Assembly (NCBI RefSeq): GCF_028610625.1
Contig: NZ_JAQQWU010000009.1
Coordinates: 62,001 to 126,000, forward strand
Origin: Guptibacillus spartinae
GTDB lineage: Bacteria; Bacillota; Bacilli; Bacillales; Guptibacillaceae
Direction of reading: 5' to 3'
DNA: 64,000 nt
Shown: piece after piece, positions 18,027-27,467 of the stretch
Numbering within the stretch: position 1 is the stretch's first letter
How the letters are laid out: each line of letters starts with the position of its first letter
Program-made: the position numbers and the translations under genes
The notes under the pieces: model-generated
What the model was told of the DNA's origin: nothing
Database searches by the model: none
What the model saw: only the letters and a program-made list of their open reading frames with translations

Positions 18027-18608
18027 ATGGCTGTATCATTATCTAAAGGACAAAAAGTAGATTTAACAAAAACGAATCCAGGTCTTTCAAAAGTAATTGT
18101 AGGACTTGGCTGGGACACAAATAAATATGATGGCGGAAATGACTTTGATCTTGATGCAAGTGTTTTCCTACTAGATAGTAACGGTAAATGCTCATCTGAT
18201 AAAGATTTTGTTTTCTACAATCAGACAGAAGGCGGCAGCGGTTCTGTTGTTCATACAGGAGATAACCGTACAGGTGAAGGTTCAGGAGATGACGAGCAAG
18301 TTAAAGTTAACCTCCAAGATGTACCTGCTGAAGTTGAAAAAATCTCATTCGTTATTACCATTCATGATGCAGAAGCGCGTAATCAGAACTTTGGTCAAGT
18401 ATCCAATGCTTTTGTTCGCATCCTAAACGAAGATTCGAACGAAGAGCTCATTCGTTACGATCTTGGAGAAGACTTCTCAATTGAAACAGCAATCATTGTA
18501 GGGGAACTTTATCGTCATAGCGGTGAGTGGAAATTCTCAGCAGTAGGTTCTGGTTATCAAGGTGGACTTGCTAGAATTGCAACTGATTTCGGTTTGCAAG
18601 TCGGATAA
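18027..18608 (+). CDS. TerD-family calcium-binding stress protein (second)
   Basis: 193 aa from ATG 18027; AAAGGGG at 18011-18017 is well spaced for it, whereas the ATG at 18018 abuts the ribosome site. It has the canonical TerD motifs [26 protein letters not shown] and [17 protein letters not shown], whose acidic side chains form the two calcium sites. It corresponds to the YceC/D/E group of B. subtilis. Confidence 0.92.
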   Translation: MAVSLSKGQKVDLTKTNPGLSKVIVGLGWDTNKYDGGNDFDLDASVFLLDSNGKCSSDKDFVFYNQTEGGSGSVVHTGDNRTGEGSGDDEQVKVNLQDVPAEVEKISFVITIHDAEARNQNFGQVSNAFVRILNEDSNEELIRYDLGEDFSIETAIIVGELYRHSGEWKFSAVGSGYQGGLARIATDFGLQVG

Positions 18609-18618
18609 ATTCTTCTTT

Positions 18619-18645
18619 TGGCAAGAGGGACGTTCCCTCTTGCCA
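18619..18645 (+). other. Intercistronic stem-loop between terD genes
   Basis: A perfect 12-bp stem TGGCAAGAGGGA / TCCCTCTTGCCA with loop CGT and no T-run. It is probably an mRNA stability or partial-termination element within the terD operon. Confidence 0.65.
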
Positions 18646-18676
18646 TTCCAATATAAACGCGAATTGGGGGATCACA

Positions 18677-19255
18677 TTGGGAATTCAGCTATCTAAAGGA
18701 CAGAGAATTGACTTAACAAAAACAAATCCAGGACTCGTTAAAGGTCTTATCGGCCTTGGTTGGGATACGAATAAATATCAAGGTGGATCTGATTTTGATT
18801 TAGATGCATCAGCATTTCTAGTAGATGCCAATAATCGCTGTCAGGATGACCTGGACTTTATATTTTATAACAATTTGGAACACCCAAGTAAATCCGTTAT
18901 TCATACAGGAGATAACCGCACGGGTGAAGGTGAGGGAGACGATGAGCAGCTGATTGTCGACTTCTCAAAAATCCCAGCTCATGTTGATAAGATCGGTATT
19001 ACGGTGACCATTCATGATGCAGAATCGCGTCATCAGAACTTTGGACAAGTTTCGAATGCCTTTGTTCGTCTTGCGGATGAATCCACTGGAGAAGAATTAT
19101 TGCGCTTTGACCTTGGTGAAGATTTTTCAATTGAAACGGCCGTTGTCGTTTGTGAACTGTATCGCCACGGAAGTGAATGGAAGTTTAACGCAATCGGAAG
19201 TGGGTTTTCAGGTGGCCTCGCTTCACTTTGCAGAAATTATGGCCTTGAGGTTTAA
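18677..19255 (+). CDS. TerD-family calcium-binding stress protein (third)
   Basis: 192 aa from TTG 18677 behind TTGGGGG. It is very like the preceding protein: [43 protein letters not shown] and a C-terminal [13 protein letters not shown]. The pair probably arose by tandem duplication. It is co-transcribed with terC 34 bp downstream. Confidence 0.92.
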   Translation: MGIQLSKGQRIDLTKTNPGLVKGLIGLGWDTNKYQGGSDFDLDASAFLVDANNRCQDDLDFIFYNNLEHPSKSVIHTGDNRTGEGEGDDEQLIVDFSKIPAHVDKIGITVTIHDAESRHQNFGQVSNAFVRLADESTGEELLRFDLGEDFSIETAVVVCELYRHGSEWKFNAIGSGFSGGLASLCRNYGLEV

Positions 19256-19289
19256 GGCTTAGCTAGTTGACATTAGGAGGAAACATCAA

Positions 19290-20069
19290 GTGGAAATTTT
19301 ACAAGAAATTCTAAACACATATGCCTCTTTCTTTGATTGGGAAATGTGGGGAGAAGTTTTAACAGACCCTGTTGCATGGGGGCTTATTGGTACGTTAGTT
19401 CTTCTGGAAGGGTTATTATCAGCCGATAACGCACTGGTTCTTGCCGTTATGGTTAAACACCTTCCGCCAGAAAAACGCAGAAAAGCTCTAACGTATGGTT
19501 TGATCGGTGCTTACTTCTTCCGATTCTTATTTATCGGTATCGGTATGTATCTTATTAAATTTTGGTGGATAAAACTTTTTGGTGCCGCATACCTTGCCTG
19601 GATTGTGATTCAACACTTTAGAAGTAAAGGTGAGGAAGAAGGCGCAGAAGGTATGAAAAAGGATACGTGGCTTGTACGCACATTTGGATTGTTTTGGGCC
19701 ACTGTTATTTCAGTAGAATTAATGGATATCGCGTTTTCTGCTGATAGTATCCTAGCTGCTTTAGCTATTTCAGAACAAGTGTGGGTACTGCTTCTTGGAG
19801 GAATGATCGGTATCCTTCTTATGAGAACAGTAGCAGGCGTGTTCCTTAAATTAATTGAGAAAGTGCCTGAAATGGAAAATACAGCATTCGTATTAATTGC
19901 GATCATCTCCGTAAAGATGTTCCTTAGCGTGTTCCATATTGAAGTTCCGCACGTTGCTTTCTTTGGTATCATCGTGCTTGCATTTCTTGGAACATTTGTT
20001 GTTCATTACATTAATAACCGGAATCGTCCTTACGCAGAAGAAACAGCATCAGCAAAAGAGAACGAATAG
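19290..20069 (+). CDS. TerC-family integral membrane protein (YceF-like)
   Basis: 259 aa with about seven membrane helices. Two repeats carry the family's acidic intramembrane motifs (LEGLLSADNALVLAVM and ELMDIAFSADSILAAL). TerC/Alx/YceF proteins are linked to tellurite resistance and metal (manganese) handling and form a membrane anchor for TerD proteins. Start is GTG 19290 behind AGGAGG. It ends the ECF-driven terDDD-terC block, just before a terminator-like hairpin. Confidence 0.92.
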   Translation: MEILQEILNTYASFFDWEMWGEVLTDPVAWGLIGTLVLLEGLLSADNALVLAVMVKHLPPEKRRKALTYGLIGAYFFRFLFIGIGMYLIKFWWIKLFGAAYLAWIVIQHFRSKGEEEGAEGMKKDTWLVRTFGLFWATVISVELMDIAFSADSILAALAISEQVWVLLLGGMIGILLMRTVAGVFLKLIEKVPEMENTAFVLIAIISVKMFLSVFHIEVPHVAFFGIIVLAFLGTFVVHYINNRNRPYAEETASAKENE

Positions 20070-20070
20070 T

Positions 20071-20108
20071 AGAAAGAGGAGGAGACGCGGGTGCTCTCCT
20101 TCTTTTTT
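20071..20108 (+). terminator. Terminator-like hairpin after terC
   Basis: AGAGGAGGAGA pairs imperfectly (two G-T) with TCTCCTTCTTT across an 8-nt loop, followed by T's. Read-through into the biosynthetic genes is likely, since no clear new promoter is visible in the short gap. Confidence 0.6.
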
Positions 20109-20149
20109 ATACAATGAAATCAAAATTTTAGTATGAATGATCATAGGGG

Positions 20150-21310
20150 GTGAAGAAGCTGGAATACTTTCAATACCTATCACCGATACAAAAAGAGCAT
20201 ATTTTCTTTAAGAAGCCAGCTCCAATCCACAAACATGTAGCTCGTGAACAGCTCGCCTATGCGGTAGGGGCTGCCTTGTATATGCCTGCCATTCGAAAAG
20301 ACATTGCCACTATGGTGATTTTACAAAAGTATAAAGAAGTAGTCACGATCGTTCTTGATCTTGAGGATGCGATCGGTGACAACTGCGTAGAGGAGGCAAT
20401 TGACCAAACTGTAGACCATCTATCAGCTATTGAAGACGCGATGCTACAAGAACGACTAAATTGGGATAGCTTACCACTCTTATTTATTCGGGTCCGCTCG
20501 GCCAATCAATTAAAAGAAGTAGCAAGAAAATTAGGAACGTCTATTCATTTCTTAACAGGATTTGTGTTTCCTAAGTTCACAACAAGTAATGGTAGAGAGT
20601 ACTTACATACTTTACGAGATGTGGAAAGGGCAGCGGGAACACGGCTATACGGCATGCCAATACTCGAGTCTCCAGAACTTTTTTATAAGGAAACACGCTA
20701 CACTGAGTTCCACTCTCTTTCATTATTGTTCAAAGAATACGAATCTTCTATCCTAAATGTACGGATCGGGGCGACAGATCTTTGTGGACTTTACGGGATT
20801 CGTCGCAGTGCACAATCAACGATTTATGATATTTCTGTTATGAGAGATTTTATAGCAGATGTGGTTAACTTTTATGGGAGAAGCTTTGTCATTTCTGGTC
20901 CAGTTTGGGAATATTTCAATAGTCGACAGGAATTAAGAGAGCGAGGAGATCAGAACATCTCCGATTATAATGCCGGACTATTAAATGAAACCTTGCTTGA
21001 TCTAACGAATGGTTTAATCGGAAAGACGGTTATTCATCCTTCACACGTAAATGTTGTTCAAAGCGTACATGTTGTGTCTAAAGAAGAATACCTCGATGCT
21101 GTTAGTATTCTAGAGAATGCAAGTGGAGATATCGGTGTTCTAAAAAGTAACTCTCAAAACAAAATGAATGAGATTAAGCCACATCATAAGTGGGCAGTAA
21201 AGGTGATGGCCAAATCAACGATCTATGGGGTGTATCATGACAAGTATAATTTCTTCAAAATGCTTACCGAAACAGTACCATCTTCCGATCCTGTCGGATA
21301 TGAACGTTAA
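20150..21310 (+). CDS. HpcH/HpaI aldolase/citrate-lyase-like C-C bond lyase of the Ter module
   Basis: 386 aa TIM-barrel protein of the C-C_Bond_Lyase type found in Ter operons. VVTIVLDLEDAIGD contains the metal/CoA-site Asp-Glu pair, LLFIRVRSANQL the substrate Arg, and FVFPKF and IGATDLCGLYG line the barrel. It is proposed to make or break a C-C bond in synthesis of a nucleoside-like compound. The start is uncertain: GTG 20150 abuts its GGGGG site, while CTG 20159 would be better spaced. Its 3' end overlaps the next gene. Confidence 0.88.
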   Translation: MKKLEYFQYLSPIQKEHIFFKKPAPIHKHVAREQLAYAVGAALYMPAIRKDIATMVILQKYKEVVTIVLDLEDAIGDNCVEEAIDQTVDHLSAIEDAMLQERLNWDSLPLLFIRVRSANQLKEVARKLGTSIHFLTGFVFPKFTTSNGREYLHTLRDVERAAGTRLYGMPILESPELFYKETRYTEFHSLSLLFKEYESSILNVRIGATDLCGLYGIRRSAQSTIYDISVMRDFIADVVNFYGRSFVISGPVWEYFNSRQELRERGDQNISDYNAGLLNETLLDLTNGLIGKTVIHPSHVNVVQSVHVVSKEEYLDAVSILENASGDIGVLKSNSQNKMNEIKPHHKWAVKVMAKSTIYGVYHDKYNFFKMLTETVPSSDPVGYER

Positions 21311-22580
21311 TCTTGAGATAACTCAAAATGCGTTAAATATACCAATTAATGATTTTTTCAACATGGCAGCACGCATTAATAAAAAACGAGGCTTTTTATT
21401 TGTTAGTAAAATACTTGGCAAGCATCTCCCGGTCAATCCGTATACACCACTGCTTGCTTCAGGTCTTCTTGCGTCTACATATTATGAACGAGTCACAGGG
21501 CACTCGGTTAATGGTCTTTCAGAAATTCGAGATGGGTTTTTAAGTGATCGAAACGAAGACATTCAAAAGGCATACGAGTTGTTGCAAAGGAATTCCCTTG
21601 CTCTTCAAGAAGCTCCGATTGTCATTGGATTTGCTGAAACGGCGACTGCACTTGGTCATGGAGTGTTTGATTGCTTCCCACAAGGCTATTATATCCACAC
21701 TACCCGTGAAAATGTAGGTGATCTTGTACCAGAGTTCAATTTTAAAGAAGAACACTCACATGCAGTAGACCAGCGCTGTTATGCTAATCGCTCAATTCTT
21801 GAGAAATCTAATCCTATCCTCTTGGTAGATGATGAAATTACGACGGGCAAAACATGTCTTAACATGATTCGCGAGCTTCACGCTAAATACCCTCGCGAGC
21901 AATATGCTGTTCTTTCTTTATTAGATTGGCGATCGGAAGAACATTTGGAACACTACCAGGCTTTGGAGGAAGAGCTTGGCATCACGATTCGTGTCGAATC
22001 ACTTCTTAAGGGGACGATTGCGTTTGAAGGGAAACCGCTTGAACGACCGATCAATGACTTTCATTCAGCTTCCGATTCAACGGTAGAAACGTTCATTCAT
22101 CGAATTAACCTTTCATCTGCGTTTCATTCCTTACCCGAGAACGGTTACCTTTCTTATAGTGGGAGGTTTGGCATTAACGAAGCGGATAAAGCGGTGATAG
22201 AAGAATCATGCCAGCAGGCTTCGGAGCTATTACACAAAGAACAACTTGGCGGAAAAACGCTATGTCTTGGCACAGGCGAATTTATGTACATTCCAATGAA
22301 GATTGCATCTTACTTGGATGGAGATATCTCCTATCATTCTACTACGAGAAGCCCTATCCAGCCGGTTAAGCTTCAGGATTATGCCATTACAGAAGGCTTC
22401 ACTTTTCAAAATCCTGAAGATCATGCCATTCAACACTATGTCTATAACATCCCAAGAGGCCAATATGATGAGGTATTTGTTTTCTTTGAAAAACATGTGT
22501 CAGATGAGAGTGTAATGGAAATCGCTACGTTGTTAAGTGAACGAGAAATTAAAACGGTTCATATTGTTACGTGTTCGTGA
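21237..22580 (+). CDS. Phosphoribosyltransferase with TRSP domain (Ter module)
   Basis: 447 aa. The PRTase_2 domain shows the PRPP loop ILLVDDEITTGKT near residues 195-207; the C-terminal TRSP domain is named for its conserved T-R-S-P, seen here as STTRSPIQP. I chose ATG 21237 (GGGGTG four bases upstream) because YHLPILSDMNVNLEI looks homologous to family N-termini; ATG 21300 is an alternative. Either start overlaps the aldolase gene, implying coupling. It probably transfers a phosphoribosyl group to a base-like acceptor. Confidence 0.87.
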   Translation: MTSIISSKCLPKQYHLPILSDMNVNLEITQNALNIPINDFFNMAARINKKRGFLFVSKILGKHLPVNPYTPLLASGLLASTYYERVTGHSVNGLSEIRDGFLSDRNEDIQKAYELLQRNSLALQEAPIVIGFAETATALGHGVFDCFPQGYYIHTTRENVGDLVPEFNFKEEHSHAVDQRCYANRSILEKSNPILLVDDEITTGKTCLNMIRELHAKYPREQYAVLSLLDWRSEEHLEHYQALEEELGITIRVESLLKGTIAFEGKPLERPINDFHSASDSTVETFIHRINLSSAFHSLPENGYLSYSGRFGINEADKAVIEESCQQASELLHKEQLGGKTLCLGTGEFMYIPMKIASYLDGDISYHSTTRSPIQPVKLQDYAITEGFTFQNPEDHAIQHYVYNIPRGQYDEVFVFFEKHVSDESVMEIATLLSEREIKTVHIVTCS

Positions 22581-22597
22581 AGAAAGGAATGAATGAA

Positions 22598-23704
22598 TTG
22601 ACTGCACAGATTACTAGAATGGGAAGCTATCCCGAGCAAGATGTCACTTTTCTTTTAAAAGATTTATCAAACATAACAATGGAAAAAAGCACGGATGAGA
22701 GAGAGCAAGCGATTCAACAAGGCACTCACTATTCAGAGATGCTACCAATTGAATATAAGCCTACTGAAGAATATATGAAGCTGTTTTACGCTTCACTTGA
22801 GAAAACAAAACAGAAAGTCGCCGTCGCCGTAGGCGTGGTGGCCGAGCAAATTGTAGCGGAACGAGGCTTTCAAACCGTACTGGTTTCTTTAGCTCGGGCA
22901 GGAACGCCAATCGGAGTTCTGATCAAACGCTACCTTGCTTATAAGTACGACCAAAATTTTGCCCATTACAGCATTTCGATCATTCGCGATAGAGGGATTG
23001 ATGAGGAAGCCCTTCGATATATTTTAAATGAGCATCCTGGCTACTCAATTTCATTTATTGATGGTTGGACGGGTAAAGGAGCGATTACAAACGAATTAAC
23101 GAAGTCAGTTTCTGAATTTAATAAAATGACAGGAGCGAATCTATCAAGTGAGTTAGCCGTTTTGGCTGATCCTGGCGACTGCTCTTCTCTATTTGGTACT
23201 AGGGAAGATTTTCTTATCCCAAGCGCTTGTTTAAATTCAACTGTTTCAGGACTTGTCAGTCGCACTGTATTAAATGAGCGCTGGATCCATAATGGGGATT
23301 TTCATGGAGCGAAATACTACGCTGATCTTGCCTCAGAAGATGTATCTAATTTGTATGTCGATACGATTTGCAGTCAATATCCTATCATAGCAAACGAAGT
23401 GAAAAGCGGATTAGAAGCGATTGCTAAGCAGAAAAGAAAGCCTCAATGGAAAGGGCTAGAATCAGTTGAAAATATTCAGCGCGAGTTTGGTATTACAAAT
23501 AGTCACTTCATTAAACCTGGTGTGGGGGAAACAACGAGAGTTTTGCTGCGACGGGTACCGTGGAAGATCCTCGTTCATCCTAACGCCGAAATGAATCTTG
23601 AACATATCTTGATTTTGGCAAGGGATCGAGGGGTTCCAATAGAAGAGTATTCTCAAATGTCTTATTCATGCTGTGGGCTCATTAAGCCGATGGAGAAAGC
23701 ATGA
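22598..23704 (+). CDS. StiP-family protein (PRTase_1/cysteine-protease-like) of the Ter module
   Basis: 368 aa from TTG 22598, with AAAGGA at 22583-22588; the frame is open back to GTG 22571. The StiP family shows VLVSLARAGTPIGVLIKRYL and a PRPP-loop-like SFIDGWTGKGAITNEL. Databases call it cysteine protease StiP, but the sequence reads as a phosphoribosyltransferase-type enzyme, so the protease name is doubtful. A Pelota-like RNA-binding C-terminus has been proposed for relatives. ATGA overlap with the HAD gene shows tight coupling. Confidence 0.85.
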   Translation: MTAQITRMGSYPEQDVTFLLKDLSNITMEKSTDEREQAIQQGTHYSEMLPIEYKPTEEYMKLFYASLEKTKQKVAVAVGVVAEQIVAERGFQTVLVSLARAGTPIGVLIKRYLAYKYDQNFAHYSISIIRDRGIDEEALRYILNEHPGYSISFIDGWTGKGAITNELTKSVSEFNKMTGANLSSELAVLADPGDCSSLFGTREDFLIPSACLNSTVSGLVSRTVLNERWIHNGDFHGAKYYADLASEDVSNLYVDTICSQYPIIANEVKSGLEAIAKQKRKPQWKGLESVENIQREFGITNSHFIKPGVGETTRVLLRRVPWKILVHPNAEMNLEHILILARDRGVPIEEYSQMSYSCCGLIKPMEKA

Positions 23705-24516
23705 TGAAGGCATTTGCAAGCGACTTAGATCGGACTTTAATTTATTCTCATCGAATGATTGATCCTAGTACTGCAACAGATGTTCATTTGATTGAAACGC
23801 TTGAGGGAAAAGACATTTCTTATATATCAAATTATTCACGTGAAGCATTACAACAACTGAATAATGACATCTATTTTATTCCTGTTACAACGAGAACGAT
23901 TGAACAATACCAGCGAATTACGCTTTTTCAAACTGCCATTCAACCAGAGTATGCTGTGACAAGCAATGGGGGGCATATTTTAAAGAATGGGAAAGAAGTA
24001 AAGGGTTGGTCAGACCAATTAAAAGCATCACTTGAATCGTGTTTATCTCTTCCTGTATTTATCCGTCAACTAGAGGAGCTAATGACAGGGAGCTGGGTAG
24101 AGCGAATTCGCCAGGCCGATCATCTCTTTGTATATCTTATTATTCGACGTGACCAAGTGTCCCGAGATGAACTTTCTTCATTGTTTAAATGGGCGCGTGA
24201 ACAAGGTTGGCAGCCAAGCCTTCAGGGAAGAAAGCTGTACTTTGTACCAAATCCAGTAAACAAATGGAAAGCGGTAGAATATTTGAAGAATGAGCTTGGG
24301 CTTTCTTACGTGTATACAGCAGGAGACTCCCTATTAGATTATGAACTTATTAAGCATGGAGACTGTGGATTTGTTCCGTCACATGGTGAAGTTCTTGAAA
24401 GCTATCCAGATTTACATAAAACAGTAGCACATGGGATGGCTGCTTCAGACGAGATCCTCTTATCAATTACGGAAGATTTGTCGTTAAGCAATCACCTTGC
24501 AGAACAAAACAGTTAA
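23701..24516 (+). CDS. HAD-superfamily phosphatase of the Ter module
   Basis: 271 aa. HAD motif I is FASDLDRTLIYS (nucleophile Asp), TSNGG marks motif II, Lys near NPVNKWKAVEYL motif III, and AGDSLLDYEL motif IV. It resembles Cof/sucrose-phosphatase-type HADs. Its start ATG overlaps the StiP stop as ATGA. In the Ter pathway it is thought to remove a phosphate from the product made by the two phosphoribosyltransferases. Confidence 0.88.
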   Translation: MMKAFASDLDRTLIYSHRMIDPSTATDVHLIETLEGKDISYISNYSREALQQLNNDIYFIPVTTRTIEQYQRITLFQTAIQPEYAVTSNGGHILKNGKEVKGWSDQLKASLESCLSLPVFIRQLEELMTGSWVERIRQADHLFVYLIIRRDQVSRDELSSLFKWAREQGWQPSLQGRKLYFVPNPVNKWKAVEYLKNELGLSYVYTAGDSLLDYELIKHGDCGFVPSHGEVLESYPDLHKTVAHGMAASDEILLSITEDLSLSNHLAEQNS

Positions 24517-24631
24517 GCATGGAAGAAATAGTATGTTATTCTGAAAGATAGAAAATGTTATATTGAGTGAAAGACTCCGATTACGTGGAACGAACGACGC
24601 TGACGCTATATCCGAAAGTGTAAGAATGTAA

Positions 24632-24660
24632 GGAGGTTTGATCCTAAGAGGCCATCCTCC
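24632..24660 (+). other. Inverted repeat in the leader of yceG
   Basis: GGAGG (24632-24636) and CCTCC (24656-24660) flank a smaller CCT/AGG hairpin in the 174-bp gap before yceG. The first arm is itself an AAGGAGG ribosome-site look-alike. It is a possible leader structure with no known class. I found no convincing promoter in the gap. Confidence 0.3.
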
Positions 24661-24690
24661 GGAAAGGAATGAGAAAGCGGGGAGAACATC

Positions 24691-26304
24691 ATGAGTCACT
24701 ATGATCAAATTGTGATCAAAAAAGCATCGCTTGATGATGAGAATTTAAAAGAACGACTATTTCAGTCGTTCCCAGAGCGGGACTCTTATGAAAATGGAAG
24801 AGAGTTAAGGATTACGCAAATAGTGGGAAGATTCTTGGGAAGCTACTATGATGAGAATGACTATTTTCTTCAATTGCACGAACTTTACAAGTCTAATGAG
24901 ATCCATGTGTTAAGTGAAGAATTAAATAAAGTGATAAGCCCTGAGCGACTTCAAGCGATTCAATCGATCCATTCAATTAACCAAAAAGAAAACGGCCTTT
25001 CTGCGAATCGATTTGTCGCATTTTTGGAAGGGGCAAAGCTTATTCCTTCTCACCAGAATCCAGCGTTACATCGTCATGTGCGAAAGTCATTAATAGCGAT
25101 TCTAGAACTTTTTGAAAAACAGCATCAAGGCGGTTTTAGTCATCCGGAATTCCGTCGAGTTCTTGTTGATTTAATGAAATGGACATGGAATCACCTCGAT
25201 CCATGGTTAGCAGAAACAGAGTTTGAAATAAAAATGCCGGGAGTTGTGTGGTACGGAGAAGCGACAACTAGTCAGCAATATTTCTTACTTTATTTAGTAG
25301 AACTAGGTTGTGATGTGCTTTATTTTCATCCAGAAGGCATTGACTCATTTCAAGAGCTGGATCCTGACGGGAAATTAATGGAGAAGCGTAAACTTCCCGC
25401 AACCGCTAAGCTTGAACCTTTTCCGATTGAAAAACCGGAAAGACGTTCTACAGTCGCCTATCGAGCAACGAAAGAAATGGATACGGTCCTTCATCATGAG
25501 GGCTCCCAATTGTTTAAACCATGGCAATTAAGAAGTTACGCTCCAAAGTCTGTGACATTAAAAACCACCTACGATGAACTGTTCATCATTGCAAAGGAAA
25601 AAGCATTCATTCGGCCAAACTTCAAAGTAGAAAACGGAACTGTTCATATTCCTTCGCTATTTGCTAAAATTATGGGAGTTTCCGAGAATAAGAAGGAATA
25701 TTGGAATAGACTTCAAGATATCAGCGAAATGAAATCGACTGTTATGATACGTCAATTTCCTTTTACTCAGGAAACGAGAGCCAACCAGAAGTTTCACTAC
25801 CAACATGCATTGAATCAAGAAGGTGTTTTGGATCCTGAAATCATGATGCAAGGGAACTGGTGGCAATATAAGCACTTGCCAAATGAAACACAGAAGGCAA
25901 TTGGACAGGCGATTTCGAGAATGTGTAGTAACCCTAAGCTACTTCCTGAAGGCAATGAGTCAGAAGAAGAGATAAAACTTTACCTTTTCTCACAAACAAC
26001 TAAAATTCCTGAAGAGTTTGTTCATTTAATGCAAACGTTTGATTACTCACAGGAAGTACCAAAAGTTGTTTTATATAATACGGAAATGAATGGGACACTT
26101 TCTCGATCCGATGCAGTTGTTTTGCATCTGTTAAATGAATTTGGGATTGATATTATTTTATATAACCCCCCGGGACATCAGTGCATTGAGCGCTATATTG
26201 ACTCTAATCAGTTTGATATTCACTGGTTAGAAGAGATGGCCTATCGACAGGATTTTAAGGAACCTTCCGTTTTTCGTAAGCTATTTAAATCAATTAAATT
26301 ATAA
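24691..26304 (+). CDS. yceG: YceG-family Ter-associated protein
   Basis: 537 aa, the usual YceG length, soluble, with no signal peptide. Recognised by its position before telA and by segments such as LDPWLAETEFEIKMPGVVWYG and the C-terminal NEFGIDIILYNPPGHQCIE, typical of the family. B. subtilis yceG lies in the same order in yceCDEFGHI. The molecular function is unknown; duplicated Rossmann-like halves are possible. Start ATG 24691 follows GCGGGGAGAAC. The next gene is 18 bp downstream. Confidence 0.85.
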   Translation: MSHYDQIVIKKASLDDENLKERLFQSFPERDSYENGRELRITQIVGRFLGSYYDENDYFLQLHELYKSNEIHVLSEELNKVISPERLQAIQSIHSINQKENGLSANRFVAFLEGAKLIPSHQNPALHRHVRKSLIAILELFEKQHQGGFSHPEFRRVLVDLMKWTWNHLDPWLAETEFEIKMPGVVWYGEATTSQQYFLLYLVELGCDVLYFHPEGIDSFQELDPDGKLMEKRKLPATAKLEPFPIEKPERRSTVAYRATKEMDTVLHHEGSQLFKPWQLRSYAPKSVTLKTTYDELFIIAKEKAFIRPNFKVENGTVHIPSLFAKIMGVSENKKEYWNRLQDISEMKSTVMIRQFPFTQETRANQKFHYQHALNQEGVLDPEIMMQGNWWQYKHLPNETQKAIGQAISRMCSNPKLLPEGNESEEEIKLYLFSQTTKIPEEFVHLMQTFDYSQEVPKVVLYNTEMNGTLSRSDAVVLHLLNEFGIDIILYNPPGHQCIERYIDSNQFDIHWLEEMAYRQDFKEPSVFRKLFKSIKL

Positions 26305-26322
26305 TTAGGGGAGTGATCGTCG

Positions 26323-27423
26323 ATGACGAATGATACAGGTCTAACAACGCTTGATAAAAATGAAGAGATCACAGAAGCAAAGGCAGAAGACGTGCGACTG
26401 AAGCTTCGCGAAGAGCAAGAAGTACAGAAGCTTGCAGGTGAGATTGATGTAAAAGACCAAATGGCTTTACTTGAATTTGGGAAAGAACCTGCCGTTGAGA
26501 TTTCAAAGTTCTCCGATAAAATTTTATCGATGATGCGTACGACGAGCGTTACTGATTCTGGCGAAATGCTGAAGCAGCTTGGAAAAATTATGGACAGGTT
26601 TGATAAAAAAGATTTTGAAGAACCAAAAAATGGATTTCTTTCTAAGTTCTTTAAAAAGGGAAACGATATGGTCGAAAAGATTTTCGGTAAATATCAAACG
26701 CTTGGTGGAGAAATTGAAAAAGTGCACGTAGAAATTTCGAAATATAAAGATGAAATGTCACGTTCAACAGGTACACTAGATGAAATGTATCAGCATAATC
26801 TAAACTATTATGTCGAACTAGAGAAATACGTTGTTGCAGGTCAAATTAAACTTGAGGAACTTCAAGACAAAGTTCCTGCTATTCAGCAGAAAGTTAGCGC
26901 GGGTGATCAAATGGCGCAAATGGAACTGGATACGTTGAATAATGCGATTCAAACGCTTGAGGAACGCATATATGATCTTGAGATGGCAAGAATGGTGGCT
27001 ATTCAAACGGCTCCACAAATTCGTCTTCTGCAACGAGGAAATACAAAGTTGATCGGGAAAATCAATTCAGCCTTCATTATTACCATTCCTGTTTTTAAAA
27101 ATGGTGTCATTCAAGCTGTAACAGCGAAGCGTCAAAAGCTTGTTGCTGATTCTATGAATGAGTTGGATCGCCGTACAAATGAAATGTTGAAAAACAATGC
27201 GCAGAATATCTCAAATCAAAGTGTAGAGATTGCGAAATTGTCAGGTAGACCGAGTGTGAAGATTGAAACGATTGAGGAATCTTGGAACACGATTGTAAAA
27301 GGAATGGAAGAAACGCGTGCGATAGAGGACGAGAATAAACGTCTGCGTGATGAAGGTACGAAGCGTATTTTAGAACTTCAAGATAATATGAAGAAGATCG
27401 GGAATAATTCTGGTCGCTCCTAA
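26323..27423 (+). CDS. telA: TelA/KlaA-family toxic-anion resistance protein (YceH-like)
   Basis: 366 aa, highly charged and mostly alpha-helical with long coiled-coil stretches (ELEKYVVAGQIKLEELQDKVPAI; ENKRLRDEGTKRILELQDN). The TelA signature APQIRLLQRGNTKLIGKINSAF lies near residues 227-248. TelA proteins are associated with resistance to tellurite, antibiotics and envelope stress. It is the last gene of the Ter island, followed by a strong terminator. Confidence 0.92.
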   Translation: MTNDTGLTTLDKNEEITEAKAEDVRLKLREEQEVQKLAGEIDVKDQMALLEFGKEPAVEISKFSDKILSMMRTTSVTDSGEMLKQLGKIMDRFDKKDFEEPKNGFLSKFFKKGNDMVEKIFGKYQTLGGEIEKVHVEISKYKDEMSRSTGTLDEMYQHNLNYYVELEKYVVAGQIKLEELQDKVPAIQQKVSAGDQMAQMELDTLNNAIQTLEERIYDLEMARMVAIQTAPQIRLLQRGNTKLIGKINSAFIITIPVFKNGVIQAVTAKRQKLVADSMNELDRRTNEMLKNNAQNISNQSVEIAKLSGRPSVKIETIEESWNTIVKGMEETRAIEDENKRLRDEGTKRILELQDNMKKIGNNSGRS

Positions 27424-27430
27424 AGAAAAA

Positions 27431-27467
27431 GGAAAGGAGAGCATTTTCGCTCTCCTTTCCTTTTTTT
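27431..27467. terminator. Bidirectional terminator between telA and csbD
   Basis: GGAAAGGAGAGC / GCTCTCCTTTCC (12-bp stem, 6-nt loop) with a run of T's to the right and A's to the left, so it serves both converging genes. Confidence 0.9.

Noticed and set aside
21300-22580. Start of the TRSP phosphoribosyltransferase at ATG 21300
   Set aside because: It would remove an N-terminal segment that looks family-like, and it has only a weak ribosome site. Kept as alternative in the gene entry.
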